Positions 41,891 to 52,104 of a stretch of 64,000 bases of DNA are shown here, piece by piece. The stretch comes from Chitinophagaceae bacterium (GTDB taxonomy: Bacteria > Bacteroidota > Bacteroidia > Chitinophagales > Chitinophagaceae), in assembly GCA_017307755.1 (NCBI GenBank), contig JAFKGQ010000007.1:186001-250000 (forward strand), read 5' to 3'. Under the pieces are notes generated by a model. That model ran no database searches. It was not told the DNA's origin and saw only the letters and a list, made by a program, of their open reading frames with translations. How positions within the stretch are numbered: the first letter of the stretch is position 1; every line of letters starts with the position of its first letter. The translations under genes were made by a program, and so were the position numbers.

Positions 41891-43408
41891 ATGAAACGTA
41901 CAAAATATATAAGTATCGCTCTACTAACGCTGGCAACGCTGGGCTCCTGTAAAAAGTTCCTGGAAGAGAAGCCCACCAGTTTTCTAAAACCCGGTTTTAC
42001 CATCAGCAATATCAAAGAAGCCAGGGCTATCACCAACGGCTGTTATTCCAAACTTCCGGGCCTCCTCAACGGTGAACCAGCATCCTATGGCGGCAACACC
42101 TGGAACCTCATGGAGTTCATGACCGGAAAGTCCAACAGCGATCTGGGACAAACCGGATTCGTGAACTACCAGAACCTGGGCTATAACAGCAATTCCTTTT
42201 ATTTCAATACGTGGTGGCAGCAAATGTACCTGGGCATCGGCGCCTGTAACCTGGCACTGGAAAGCGTGTCCGCCGTCAACTCAGGCGTGGTGGACGATTC
42301 TACGAAAAAGAACATGCTGGCCGAAGCGCATGCGTTACGGGCCCTATATTATTTCTTCCTCGTAAGGATGTATGGCGCAGTACCCAAGGTGACCAGTGTT
42401 CCGAAAGACCTAAACCTGAAGCTTAGTCGTACACCCGCCAAAAGCATCTACGACAGCATCATTATCCCTGACTTGCTGGTAGCCGAGAATTCTACCCTGC
42501 CCTGGCAGGACAATACAGGGCAGGTATCCATGGGCGCTGTCAAATCCATCCTGGCCGACGTATATCTCACCTATGCCGGCAACCCCATCAAAGGAGGTGA
42601 CCAGTATTATGCCGAGTCTGCCAAACGCTCCAAGGCTGTTATCGATAATGGCGGCTTTGGCTTGTTCCAGAAGTATACCGACATGATCAACCCTGTCAAT
42701 AAGAATAGGGGAGAATTTATTCTACAGGCGCAATATGCGGCGTCAGCCAATGCCACCAATCCCCTGACAGCGCTGACCATTCCCAACTATTCGGGTATCT
42801 CCAAATATGCGGATGAATACGGCTCGGTCTTCCCCACCGACCAGTTCATCAACTCTTTCAATCCAGCAGATCGACGGATACAGGAACGCCAGTTCTTCTA
42901 TACGAAGTACCAAAGCATCAAGACTTCAGATACCGTTGTATTCAAACACCATTATATCTATAAATGGTTTGATTCCACGGCCGTGAGAAATACAGCAAAA
43001 TCTGATCTGAACTACACGATTTATCGCCTGGCTGATGTATATTTATTGTATGCTGAAGCTTCCAACAGGGCAGAACATGGTCCCAACAGCGATGCGATCC
43101 ACTATGTAAACCTGATACGCGAAAGAGCGGGTCTGGGCGATCTCATCGGTACCCCCACGCAAGACGACTTCGAACACGAAGTATGGCTGGAGCGCTATTT
43201 CGAGCTTTGCTTCGAAAACAAGATGTGGTTCGACATGATTCGTACGCTGAAAGTCCATAACGACGTCACCGGCAATTGGGATGATTTCGTAGGACACAAG
43301 ACGGTGTGGAACGCAACCTTTACGGCCAATCAGTTGCTTTTCCCGGTGCCGCAGCAAGAGGTCCTGGTAAACCCCAACCTCCTGCCTAATAACCCGGGAT
43401 ATCAATAA
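41891..43408 (+). CDS. SusD/RagB family outer-membrane lipoprotein
   Basis: This 505-residue SusD-like protein has a signal peptide with the lipobox GSCKKFLEEKPTSFL. The TPR-like helices include AEAHALRALYYFFLVRMYGA, and the C-terminus has the family pattern VWLERYFELCFENKMWFDMI and FPVPQQEVLVNPNLLPNNPG. It partners with the SusC receptor 27 bp upstream. The operon ends at a terminator at 43436-43466. The substrate is unknown; no glycoside hydrolase lies beside it. Confidence 0.94.
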   Translation: MKRTKYISIALLTLATLGSCKKFLEEKPTSFLKPGFTISNIKEARAITNGCYSKLPGLLNGEPASYGGNTWNLMEFMTGKSNSDLGQTGFVNYQNLGYNSNSFYFNTWWQQMYLGIGACNLALESVSAVNSGVVDDSTKKNMLAEAHALRALYYFFLVRMYGAVPKVTSVPKDLNLKLSRTPAKSIYDSIIIPDLLVAENSTLPWQDNTGQVSMGAVKSILADVYLTYAGNPIKGGDQYYAESAKRSKAVIDNGGFGLFQKYTDMINPVNKNRGEFILQAQYAASANATNPLTALTIPNYSGISKYADEYGSVFPTDQFINSFNPADRRIQERQFFYTKYQSIKTSDTVVFKHHYIYKWFDSTAVRNTAKSDLNYTIYRLADVYLLYAEASNRAEHGPNSDAIHYVNLIRERAGLGDLIGTPTQDDFEHEVWLERYFELCFENKMWFDMIRTLKVHNDVTGNWDDFVGHKTVWNATFTANQLLFPVPQQEVLVNPNLLPNNPGYQ

Positions 43409-43435
43409 GCGTCTATACACATGAGAGAAAAATAC

Positions 43436-43466
43436 GGCCGGCTGACGAAAAGTTTCGCAGTCGGCC
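43436..43466 (+). terminator. Terminator after the second susCD pair
   Basis: GGCCG, CTG and CGAAA (43436-43449) pair with TTTCG, CAG and CGGCC (to 43466) with single-base mismatches and a 2-3 nt loop. It lies 28 bp after the SusD stop and is followed by TATTTC. Confidence 0.65.
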
Positions 43467-43490
43467 TATTTCATGTATATTTGTCTGAAC

Positions 43491-44483
43491 ATGGATATTC
43501 TACACACCCTGTACGACGAATTGCTTGGTTTTTTGGGGCTAGGACCCCTGCTGGAAATGTACCAGAAAGGAGACTACTCTCCCCTGTCTACCGCTCATGG
43601 CATATTTGGAGCCATCTCGCCTGTCATCCCCTTCCTGCTGCTGATAGAGATCGGACGGGCCATCACCTACAAACGCTTTAAGATCGAAGACTATCGTATG
43701 CCTTTCTTTGTCTTCGTAGCCAATCGCTTCATCTCCCGTTTTATCTCCATCGCAGCCGTGGCCTTTTGCATCGGTCTTTTTGAAAAATATGCCATTTTCA
43801 AAACCCGGTTCACCTGGTACTGGTTTATCTACGGATATATCGTCTGGGAGTTTGCACATTTTATCTATCACTACTTTGGTCATAAAGTACGCCTGTTCTG
43901 GTGCCTCCACTCAACCCATCACGCCCCACAGACCATGAACCTCTCCGTCACCTATATGCATTTCTTTCTGGAAGCTCCTTATGCGGACGTGATCCGGACC
44001 TCCATCTGTATTCTTGCAGGTGTAAACCCTCCCCTCCTTTTTCTTATTATGGCCGTCGATGGCACATGGGGAGCGTTCATACATGTAGGTGAAAATATCA
44101 TGAAAGACGGAAGAATGGGCTTTATGCGCCGGATCATCCTTACCCCCTCTCACCACAGGGTACACCATGCACGTAATCCCCTGTACATGGACACTAATTT
44201 CTGCAACCTGCTGAACATATGGGATAAGGTCTTTTCAACATACCAGGATGAAGATGACACGGAAAAGATAGAATACGGTATTACCCGTCCCGTCAATACC
44301 CGCAGCTTTGTGGATATGTACTTTGGAGAATTTGTCTGTCTGTTCCGGGACATTGCGGGAGCGCCCGGTCTGAAAAATAAGTTCCTTTACCTTTGGATGC
44401 CGCCCGGCTGGAGTCATACAGGCGACCACAAAACAGCGGATGTGGTAAAACGGGCCGCATCACTTCCCTCCGCACGCCAGTAA
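43491..44483 (+). CDS. Fatty acid hydroxylase/sterol desaturase family membrane enzyme
   Basis: This 330-residue multi-pass membrane protein is counted from the ATG at 43491. It carries the three histidine clusters of the superfamily: H123, H127 and H131 in HFIYHYFGH, H140, H143 and H144 in HSTHH, and a later SHHRVHH. They would hold a di-iron centre that hydroxylates or desaturates a lipid or sterol-like substrate. The target is unknown; bacterial members often act on lipids such as hopanoids, ceramides or carotenoids. An ATG 18 bp upstream at 43473 is possible. The convergent lipoprotein gene ends 5 bp after its stop. Confidence 0.88.
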   Translation: MDILHTLYDELLGFLGLGPLLEMYQKGDYSPLSTAHGIFGAISPVIPFLLLIEIGRAITYKRFKIEDYRMPFFVFVANRFISRFISIAAVAFCIGLFEKYAIFKTRFTWYWFIYGYIVWEFAHFIYHYFGHKVRLFWCLHSTHHAPQTMNLSVTYMHFFLEAPYADVIRTSICILAGVNPPLLFLIMAVDGTWGAFIHVGENIMKDGRMGFMRRIILTPSHHRVHHARNPLYMDTNFCNLLNIWDKVFSTYQDEDDTEKIEYGITRPVNTRSFVDMYFGEFVCLFRDIAGAPGLKNKFLYLWMPPGWSHTGDHKTADVVKRAASLPSARQ

Positions 44484-44488
44484 AAAAT

Positions 44489-45376
44489 CTAAAAAGGCCG
44501 CGCAGGCGCCTTGTCCAGCGTCATCACATGCCATATTTTTTTGGGCCGGTACGGTTGTCCCTTTCCGCCGCCACCGCCGATCCTGGCCAGACTGCCGCTG
44601 CCAATGGATATACCCACACCACTACCGCTGCCAAAAGAGCCAAAACCCAGCCCGCCACCGATGGAAACACCACCCCCGCCACCGCCGCCCCTGGCGCCGG
44701 GAGGCGCAGGGATACCTTCGATGAAGATGCCTACGGCAATATTTCTGCCCGCATAGTAGTGAGCGTTATTTGCTTTTGGGAAGACAGCCTTCAATGGGAC
44801 TTTTGCTTCATACACCAGATCCCCCGAACCATTGTAATTCATGCGGACCTCAACACCTGCCTTGTTTGAATCCCCGTAATTATAATGTTGGATAGGCTCC
44901 TGCCTGGTAAATCCATACAGCTCGTATTCGTCCGCATCATCCAGTTTGGCAGACCTGTCCTTATACACCTGAGGACGTGCTTCAGCCATCAGCTGCTTCT
45001 CCCGGTTGTTATGCGGGTCCAGCGGAAAACCCAGACCAATGGCCTCGTCACTGGTCTTTTCACCCTGGTTGTTGATCCACACCGTCATGCCGCCGGAAAG
45101 AATCTTATTCTGCTCGGCCGGGTCCTTGGTAGAGATCAATACATAGAGGTTCTCCCCATCATTGGTCATGGCATAGGTAAGCTTTTCCGTGCTTTCAATA
45201 CCCGGCAGCGGTCTTACCCAGTCGCTGTCATTGCCATCGATGGTCAAAGGCTGTTTTTGCCAGCTCATACCTTGCCCATCAGCGGCGGACGAGACGCCTT
45301 TTGTTGACTTGCAGGATACGGCAAAAGCCAACGGCACGAGCCAGGCCATCAGTCGAAATATAAAAGTTTTCATCAT
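44489..45376 (-). CDS. Lipoprotein with Gly-rich tail
   Basis: This 295-residue lipoprotein has a signal peptide ending in the lipobox AFAVSCKST (C22). The middle reads QPLTIDGNDSDWVRPLPG and VYEAKVPLKAVFP, which resembles a DOMON/CBM9-like beta-sandwich often found in surface-binding lipoproteins. From about residue 228 the chain is glycine-rich (GARGGGGGGGVSIGGGLGF) before a final KKIWHVMTLDKAPARPF. A second ATG at 45373 follows directly. A TACCTTTG element at 45393-45400 lies 17 bp upstream. The function is unknown; ligand binding at the cell surface is likely. Confidence 0.7.
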   Translation of the reverse strand: MMKTFIFRLMAWLVPLAFAVSCKSTKGVSSAADGQGMSWQKQPLTIDGNDSDWVRPLPGIESTEKLTYAMTNDGENLYVLISTKDPAEQNKILSGGMTVWINNQGEKTSDEAIGLGFPLDPHNNREKQLMAEARPQVYKDRSAKLDDADEYELYGFTRQEPIQHYNYGDSNKAGVEVRMNYNGSGDLVYEAKVPLKAVFPKANNAHYYAGRNIAVGIFIEGIPAPPGARGGGGGGGVSIGGGLGFGSFGSGSGVGISIGSGSLARIGGGGGKGQPYRPKKIWHVMTLDKAPARPF

Positions 45377-45392
45377 TTCACACTTGTAAGCA

Positions 45393-45400
45393 CAAAGGTA
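45393..45400 (-). promoter_or_regulatory. Predicted -7 element (TACCTTTG) for the lipoprotein gene
   Basis: The minus strand reads TACCTTTG, matching TAnnTTTG. It lies 17 bp before the ATG at 45376, so the leader would be about 10 nt. It sits in the 45-bp gap after the amidohydrolase gene. Confidence 0.5.
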
Positions 45401-45421
45401 GGAATTGCTTTTGTTAAATAT

Positions 45422-47422
45422 TTAGTAATACCTCCATCCAAATTCCCCATAAATAGCCTTCGGCGAGTAGATCTCCCCGCCTTTTATCGTAACATATATC
45501 CGCCGGATATCCTGCATATTCCGGAGAGGATTACCATCTATCAGTACCAGGTTGGCCACCTTATTCTCCTCTATGCTGCCCAATAGACCATCCTTCCCCG
45601 AAACTTTCGCTGGATACCAGGTGGCCATTTTCAGGACCTCGGCGTTGGGGATACCCGATTGGCTGTATAGCTCCAGCTCATGCTGCAATATCCCGCCATC
45701 CGTACCCGACAGAATAGTAAGCCCATTGTCAAACAGCTCTTTCAACATGCTTTCCATATTGGCAAAAGATCTCGCATAAACACCGATGAGGGAATCTTTA
45801 TCTATAAACCCGCCGGTCATGGCGCCTCTCTTTACTTCGGCCGGCAAATAAGCGGCAATGGGCGCATATTTCCCGGATATCTGCCCCGGCAGATCGACAT
45901 ACATCTCCTCAAAGACACAAAGGGTCGGGTCGAATACGATATGTTTCTCTTTTAATTGACGGATAAAATTTTGAGCCGCCGGTCCTTTTACATCGATGGT
46001 GTATCCCTTTCTGCCCGGCAGAAAAAAACGCCCCATGCTCCGGGTATCCACCGTATCTCCAAAAAAGTTTAATAGCAGCATATTGATATGCGTGACCTCG
46101 TCATAGCCCGCATCGACGGCCTGGCTCGCCGTCATAAAGGCCGGAATATGCCCACACACCCGCATGCCCAGGCTATGCGCCTTGTCCGCCAAAGGCTTTA
46201 CCCAACCCGGCTCGATAGAACTGTACAGTTTTATCTGGTCATACCCTTTTTCTTTATAATCTTCTATCGCCTTCAACCCCTCATCCAGACTTTTGATCAG
46301 GACCCCGGTGGGCGCGGCAAATTCCCCCGCCTTGTCGATAAACCCCGAAATAACGGTTACATCCGGACCTAAGAGAGAATCTTCACGGATGAGCTGACGG
46401 GTATGTAATAATTCAAAACTGTTCCCCATATCCCGCAGATTGGTTACCCCCTGGGCCAGCATAAAAGGCCCCTGCTCCTTGCTGAAATGCCCATGCATCT
46501 CCCAGAGCCCGGGCATCAGGAATTTACCCGATCCATCGATCACCTTATAGCCGGCAGGCACGGACACCCCGGCCGCACTACCCAATCTTTCGATCTTTCC
46601 TTTACTTATCAGCACCGTTTGATGGGCAAGCGTATCGCCCGTTCGCGTGTCGAATACCGTGGTATTCCTGATGGCAATGCCCACATCGGGATGCTCTGTC
46701 AGCCGCCGGGCCAGATCGGTATAAAATTTTGCCTCATACTGCTGCTGGAGAACGTACAATTCCCGCGCATAGTCCTCAAAGCCTTTTTGAATAAGAGAAG
46801 ACCAGTCTGAAAGACTCCCAAAAAACCGTCCCTCACTGGTGAACCATAGATAACCGGGAGGGCCGCCATAGCCGGAAAAAGCCATAAGCCGTAAGGTATG
46901 GCGCCGCTGTGACCCTTTCTCCGTGATCGCTGTCGAAGCGATGAGCTTGAAATTCCTGGTACCCGCCGGCAACACATGGATCTCCCCCGCGGGAGCGGTT
47001 TGCAACATCTTTAATACCAGCTCCGCCACCGCCAGCGGACCATTGATATCCGAATACAGCTCGTTTTTAAAAGCAGTAGAGTCGTTCTCAAACTTATTCT
47101 TCCAATAAGCCTTCCCCCTGCGTACATAAAAACGCTCCCGGACAGGGGACTTGTAATAATCCACCCCACTGATATCTTCCGACAGGATGACCCCGCCCGC
47201 CCCCGTCGTAATATGCGTATGAAGAGAAGGCCCCCGCCCCCTGTCATTGTACTCGTCATAATAGTAATAATCTCCTTTCCCTTTCTGCCATACCCACTGC
47301 GTTCCCACAATTTTGCCGCTGTTAACATAATTATAAAACAATGTGTCGGAAGAGGCCGAAAACGCGTATTGGATGTCCAAAACACCCCCTGTCAGCAGTA
47401 AAAAAGATAGTGTAAATTTCAT
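45422..47422 (-). CDS. Amidohydrolase family protein (exported)
   Basis: This 666-residue protein has a signal peptide and an N-terminal region of about 250 residues without a clear match, followed by an amidohydrolase domain. The metal site includes HGH in GLWEMHGHFS, a lysine in YDQIKLYSS, H in RVCGHIPA and THINML, and D in LSGTDGG. The C-terminal block (VSGKDGLLGSIEENKVANLV, LIDGNPL) is typical of imidazolonepropionase/dipeptidase-like members. It likely hydrolyses a cyclic amide or dipeptide-like bond in the periplasm or outside the cell. The HxH motif reads HGH rather than the common HTH. It lies divergent from the DUF5686 gene. Confidence 0.85.
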   Translation of the reverse strand: MKFTLSFLLLTGGVLDIQYAFSASSDTLFYNYVNSGKIVGTQWVWQKGKGDYYYYDEYNDRGRGPSLHTHITTGAGGVILSEDISGVDYYKSPVRERFYVRRGKAYWKNKFENDSTAFKNELYSDINGPLAVAELVLKMLQTAPAGEIHVLPAGTRNFKLIASTAITEKGSQRRHTLRLMAFSGYGGPPGYLWFTSEGRFFGSLSDWSSLIQKGFEDYARELYVLQQQYEAKFYTDLARRLTEHPDVGIAIRNTTVFDTRTGDTLAHQTVLISKGKIERLGSAAGVSVPAGYKVIDGSGKFLMPGLWEMHGHFSKEQGPFMLAQGVTNLRDMGNSFELLHTRQLIREDSLLGPDVTVISGFIDKAGEFAAPTGVLIKSLDEGLKAIEDYKEKGYDQIKLYSSIEPGWVKPLADKAHSLGMRVCGHIPAFMTASQAVDAGYDEVTHINMLLLNFFGDTVDTRSMGRFFLPGRKGYTIDVKGPAAQNFIRQLKEKHIVFDPTLCVFEEMYVDLPGQISGKYAPIAAYLPAEVKRGAMTGGFIDKDSLIGVYARSFANMESMLKELFDNGLTILSGTDGGILQHELELYSQSGIPNAEVLKMATWYPAKVSGKDGLLGSIEENKVANLVLIDGNPLRNMQDIRRIYVTIKGGEIYSPKAIYGEFGWRYY

Positions 47423-47523
47423 ATAAGGTTCTTTTAAATTTTAGGCTTTTATTTTTGCCCTGAACTAGTATCTTTAACATAGAAATGCCCCTGTTTCTCC
47501 AACAACCCGCTGACCTTTTTGCA

Positions 47524-50049
47524 ATGTCTTCAAGACAAAGGATAATTTTTTGCGTTTTTTTCAACCTGTTTTTATTGGGCCTGGCCCCCGCCCTCCTGGC
47601 ACAGCGGACCGTTGTCCAGGGCACCGTTACCAACCATTTTACAAAAGAACGGATTCCCTTTGCCAGCGTCTCCTGGAAAAAAGCCGGCCGGGGTATCATC
47701 TCCGACAGCGCTGGCAATTTTACCATCCATGCCACCCGCCGGGGATCCGACACGTTGCTGGTCAGCTCCGTAGGGTTCCAGACAGTAGCCCTGCCCCTGG
47801 TCCTTTCAAAGGATACGATGGAAGTCACCGTGTTCCTGGAAAACACCCGTGATGCCGGCGAGGTTGTCGTCAAATCCAAATATAACCGGGGACTGCTGTG
47901 GTGGCGAAAGATCGTCGCAAACAAACCCATCAACAATCCTTACAAACAGGAAAGTTATTCCTATGAGCTATACAATAAGGTGGAGATAGACATTGATAAC
48001 TTTAGCCGGAAAAAATTCGAACAATACAAGTTACTAAAACCCTTTGGATTTGTATTGGACAACATCGACAGCGTATCCGAAGATAAACCGTTCTTACCCA
48101 TATTTATCACCGAGTCGATATCCGACTGTTATTTCGCTACGAAACCCCTGCGTGAGCGGGAAGAGATCAAGGCCATCAAGACCAATGGTATCAAGAACGA
48201 GTCCATCATGCAAAACTTAGGCGGCCTCAGCCAGCGTATCAACTCCTATGACAACTATATGACCCTCTTCGGGAAGGAGTTTATCAGTCCCCTGAGCGCT
48301 GTGGGCGATCGTTATTATGACTACCGGGGCGCCGATACGCAGTACATCGCGGGCGAACGCTATCTTCACCTGCTGTTTACCCCAAAAAGAGAAGGGGAGA
48401 ACACTTTTTCCGGCGACTGCTGGGTCCATCACGGCAGCTGGGGTATCAAAAAGATCACCCTGAATATGTCGTCCTCCGCCAGCATCAATTTCGTCAACCG
48501 CCTCAGCGTCATACAGGAATTCTCCCGCCGCAGCGACAGCTCCTGGGTGTTTACCAAGGATAAGTTCGTGGCTGAACTATCCCCCCTGAAAAAAGACAAG
48601 CTGGCCTTTATAGCACGGAGAACAAGCCTCTATAACAACATCCGGATGAACGAGCCCTTTATCGCGGAAGCCCTGGAAAAAAATGTTCATAACGAAAAGA
48701 TCGTCATCCAGGAAGGCGCGCAGGATAAAGACACCAGCTATTGGAGAATACACCGGGCGGAACCTTTGAGCAAGAACGAAGAGAAAGTCTATAAGATGAT
48801 CGACACGTTGCAAAAAATGCCCGTCTTTAAAAAATACGTAGACGTCGCCACCTTTATCGTAGATGGCCGCAAACAGCTGGGCAAGATTGAGATCGGGCCC
48901 TGGTTCAAATGGATCAGCGGCAACCAACTGGAAAAGGTACGGCTGCGGTTTGACGTAGCCACCACCAAGCTCTTTAGCGAACAGCTATGGCTGCATGGCT
49001 ATATGGCATATGGATTCAGGGACAAAACCTTTAAAGGTAAAGGCGAGTTCACCTATAAATTCCCCGGCAACCAGGGCTACAGCGTTCACGCCTCCTATAC
49101 ACAAGACCTGGACAACGGCCGTACCCGGAGTAATGACGAGGACATCACTACGGACAACCTGTTCAGCCAGCTCATCCGCCGCCCGGGCATCCGGCAAAAG
49201 TTCCTGCTGGAAAAAGAAGCAAAAGTGTGGGTCCAGAAAGAATGGGGCAATGTCTTCTCCGCAAGAGTGTCCCTCACAAGGACGGACTTTACGACATACG
49301 CCCCCCTGCCTCCCAAAGAGATGCTATCCAGAAACGATGACCATACGATCACGTCCAGCGAGATAGGCCTCAAGCTCCGTTATTCCCCCGGCGCCAGGGT
49401 CATTCGTACAAAAAGAAGAGAGTTCCGCCTCAATGGAGAGAACCCCACATTGGAAGCAGGACTATATGCCGGCATCCCGGATTTCCTGGGCGACGGCTAC
49501 CGCTACCAAAAGCTGACCCTCGCCCTTACCCAGGCTTTCCGCATCCCCCGCTGGGGAAAGATCAATTACAGGGTATTCGGGGGAAAGATCTTCGGCGATC
49601 CCCTGCCTTTTATGCTGCTGGAGATCCACCCCGGCAACGAGATCTATTACTACAACAAGAATTCGTTCAACCTGATGAACCGATTTGAGTACATCAGCGA
49701 TCGTTATGCAGGCATTTTCTTAGAACATGATTTTGAAAAAAAGCTGCTGAACCTGCTGCCCTTTATGCGCAAAACCTCCTTACGTCAGTTCTGGAACGTA
49801 AAAGCCGTCTGGGGCGACCTGTCGAAGGCCGACAAACTGCTGAATCTGCAGGACTTTCCTAACTACCGGCTCCGGTCATTACGGGGCAATGGTTACGTAG
49901 AGCTCGGCACCGGCATCGACAATATCTTCCGGTACTTCAGGGTCGACCTCGTATGGCGTTTTGCACCGCCTCAGCAAGTAGTTACCCTCCCCAATAGGAA
50001 CTCCATCAATAAATTTGGTGTATTTGGCAGCTTCCATCTGCAATTCTAA
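47524..50049 (+). CDS. DUF5686 family outer-membrane protein with carboxypeptidase-regulatory-like domain
   Basis: This 841-residue protein starts at the ATG at 47524 (MSSRQRIIF); an ATG at 47485 gives a longer but odd start. It has a signal peptide (NLFLLGLAPALLAQ), a carboxypeptidase-regulatory-like domain (VQGTVTNHFTKERIPFASVS, VGFQTVALPL) and then the DUF5686 region, ending in a beta-barrel-like C-terminus (KFGVFGSFHLQF). DUF5686 proteins are outer-membrane proteins of unknown function, common in Bacteroidota. The frame is intact. The convergent T9SS cargo gene ends 5 bp after its stop. Confidence 0.85.
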   Translation: MSSRQRIIFCVFFNLFLLGLAPALLAQRTVVQGTVTNHFTKERIPFASVSWKKAGRGIISDSAGNFTIHATRRGSDTLLVSSVGFQTVALPLVLSKDTMEVTVFLENTRDAGEVVVKSKYNRGLLWWRKIVANKPINNPYKQESYSYELYNKVEIDIDNFSRKKFEQYKLLKPFGFVLDNIDSVSEDKPFLPIFITESISDCYFATKPLREREEIKAIKTNGIKNESIMQNLGGLSQRINSYDNYMTLFGKEFISPLSAVGDRYYDYRGADTQYIAGERYLHLLFTPKREGENTFSGDCWVHHGSWGIKKITLNMSSSASINFVNRLSVIQEFSRRSDSSWVFTKDKFVAELSPLKKDKLAFIARRTSLYNNIRMNEPFIAEALEKNVHNEKIVIQEGAQDKDTSYWRIHRAEPLSKNEEKVYKMIDTLQKMPVFKKYVDVATFIVDGRKQLGKIEIGPWFKWISGNQLEKVRLRFDVATTKLFSEQLWLHGYMAYGFRDKTFKGKGEFTYKFPGNQGYSVHASYTQDLDNGRTRSNDEDITTDNLFSQLIRRPGIRQKFLLEKEAKVWVQKEWGNVFSARVSLTRTDFTTYAPLPPKEMLSRNDDHTITSSEIGLKLRYSPGARVIRTKRREFRLNGENPTLEAGLYAGIPDFLGDGYRYQKLTLALTQAFRIPRWGKINYRVFGGKIFGDPLPFMLLEIHPGNEIYYYNKNSFNLMNRFEYISDRYAGIFLEHDFEKKLLNLLPFMRKTSLRQFWNVKAVWGDLSKADKLLNLQDFPNYRLRSLRGNGYVELGTGIDNIFRYFRVDLVWRFAPPQQVVTLPNRNSINKFGVFGSFHLQF

Positions 50050-50054
50050 GATCG

Positions 50055-52025
50055 CTAAAACCCCGCTCTCCGGATAAAAGACCTCACCTGCCGGCGGCCC
50101 TCCATATCGACGGCTAAAAAATAGCCGGCTGCAGCCAGGGTCCCCATAGATAAAGGAAAAGAATTTACGCCTTTATGAAGCGTCAGCCCAGCGGTCAGCA
50201 ACACCTGCCCCTGTGCGTTATAGACCCTTGCCACAGCATTTCCCTCCCGGAGTGATGACACCACCAGCATCGCGTTATCCGTAACAGGATTGGGTTGCAG
50301 ACGGAAGGAGAACTCCGTCGGGGCCGGGCTCCTGTTCACGGCAACGATCCCGGAATAAGATAGCTCGCCTTGCCCATGCCGCCAGGCCAGTCTGTAATAG
50401 ATATCTCCCTCAAAGTTCTCCGCAACATCGGTATAACGGTACATGACTGAATCCTGAAAAGCAGATAGCGCCGCGATCTCCGTAAAATGAACATGATCCG
50501 CCGACCGCTGGATCAAAAAACTTCGTATATCCGGCGCCGGTGAAAACAACTCCCAGCGCAACAGGACACCTATGGCGGAAAGGTCCCCTGTAAAATATTT
50601 CAGCTCCGGTGATGCGAGCACCGTACAGGATGGGCCAGCAGATACAGGAGATATATAACCCGTCCTGGCAAGACCCGCAGCACCGGGAGTGGCGCCATTA
50701 GCCGAGCCCGTACAGGTTGCCAGGAGATTGGCTAAGTTGACAATTCCATTCGTCCCTCCGTTCACCGTCGCCGTGACAGTGGCCGGGAAAACAGCGCCTG
50801 CCGTCCAGACCAATCCACCTCCCCCGCCACCACCGGGGCCGGTGCAATCTTTCACACCGTAACTGGAATTGGAACCTCGTCCCCCCGCGGCCTCAGCCGT
50901 AATCGCCCCCGTGATCGTTGGTGCATTCAATATAATAACCCCACCCGCGCCACCACCGCCTGCACCATCCCCGTCTGCCTCATGGTTAGGATCGCGATTA
51001 ATACCACTCATGTTGACAGGCGTAAGTCCGTCTGCGAGCAACCGCCCCCCGCCTCCGATGATCGTCGTCGCGGAAAGAATGATCATGCCCCCTCCATTTC
51101 CTCCGGGCGTACCTGCGTCATTGTTCTCATGCCCGCTGCCACCACCGCCGCCAAAAAAGATCCGGTTATTTCCCGCACTATATCCATAGGCGGACAGACT
51201 GCTGCCGCCGACACCAGGATATTGTCCATGACAATTGAAGAGGGACTCGCCGGCCCGTTTGCCCCCTACACCTCCTGCACCATAGTTACCCCCGCCTCCG
51301 CCACCCGCATTGGCATTGTTACCCCCACCGCCGCCATTGGCCAGTTTTCCCCGGGCATATTCCTGATTTGGAACATAGGCGGCAATCCCCTCTCCTTTTT
51401 TACCCCCGGTGATATTTCCGGAAGCCGGCAGGGAAAGAAAATAATTTGATACATTGTCTGCAGCCGAACAATCATACGCTGGTGTCGGATAGTTCACCAA
51501 CGCACCGCCCTGAAAACCCTGACCGCTGACATCGATATCAGCATTCAGGATGATCGTCCCGGCAGCCTTCAGCACAACAACCCCACCCTTTCCCGTGACA
51601 GGGTCCCAGGGCGCCGCCGTCACCGTCCCCCCAATGGTGACGGATGAATAGGATGGTATGGTCACCAGCTGCACCTGCCCGGCAGCGTTATACGCATTGA
51701 CAAACTGGTCCTTTAACCATACGTCGTTGCCGTTGATACTGCAAATGGTATTGAACTCATATGCTCCCGCGCTATTCAACGCGGAAATATTACCGTAAGT
51801 GGGATCACTGGCAGTCGAGATGGCCGCCCCTTTTGCCTGCAGGATCAGGATACCCTGGCCGATAGAAAGACCTGAGGAATTGTCTACCGTCACCGTATTG
51901 GAGGTCGTATTGACGGCTGTCACCTGATAGTAAGTATTCAAAATGCCTGACACCGACTGGCCACAGACATTGGAATAGATACATACGAGCAACAGTAACC
52001 TGGGTATGGTTACGAGGGTTTTCAT
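50055..52025 (-). CDS. Gly-rich secreted protein with T9SS C-terminal domain
   Basis: This 656-residue protein has a signal peptide (MKTLVTIPRLLLLVCIYSN) and an N-terminal Ig-like region. A long glycine-rich core follows (roughly residues 175-450), with blocks such as GGGGGNNANAGGGGGG and GDGAGGGGAGG. The last 75 residues form a type A T9SS sorting domain (FSFRLQPNPVTDNAMLVVSS and then SFIRRAGF), so the protein should be exported by the type IX system and attached to the surface or released. The glycine-rich part may form repetitive turns. Its function is unknown. It is convergent with the DUF5686 gene. Confidence 0.85.
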   Translation of the reverse strand: MKTLVTIPRLLLLVCIYSNVCGQSVSGILNTYYQVTAVNTTSNTVTVDNSSGLSIGQGILILQAKGAAISTASDPTYGNISALNSAGAYEFNTICSINGNDVWLKDQFVNAYNAAGQVQLVTIPSYSSVTIGGTVTAAPWDPVTGKGGVVVLKAAGTIILNADIDVSGQGFQGGALVNYPTPAYDCSAADNVSNYFLSLPASGNITGGKKGEGIAAYVPNQEYARGKLANGGGGGNNANAGGGGGGNYGAGGVGGKRAGESLFNCHGQYPGVGGSSLSAYGYSAGNNRIFFGGGGGSGHENNDAGTPGGNGGGMIILSATTIIGGGGRLLADGLTPVNMSGINRDPNHEADGDGAGGGGAGGVIILNAPTITGAITAEAAGGRGSNSSYGVKDCTGPGGGGGGGLVWTAGAVFPATVTATVNGGTNGIVNLANLLATCTGSANGATPGAAGLARTGYISPVSAGPSCTVLASPELKYFTGDLSAIGVLLRWELFSPAPDIRSFLIQRSADHVHFTEIAALSAFQDSVMYRYTDVAENFEGDIYYRLAWRHGQGELSYSGIVAVNRSPAPTEFSFRLQPNPVTDNAMLVVSSLREGNAVARVYNAQGQVLLTAGLTLHKGVNSFPLSMGTLAAAGYFLAVDMEGRRQVRSFIRRAGF

Positions 52026-52104
52026 ACATATTGGACAACACCCACAAAATACGGCTTTTACCCTGCATTGGCAAGGGTCGTATTACTCATTCATACACAA
52101 CCGT

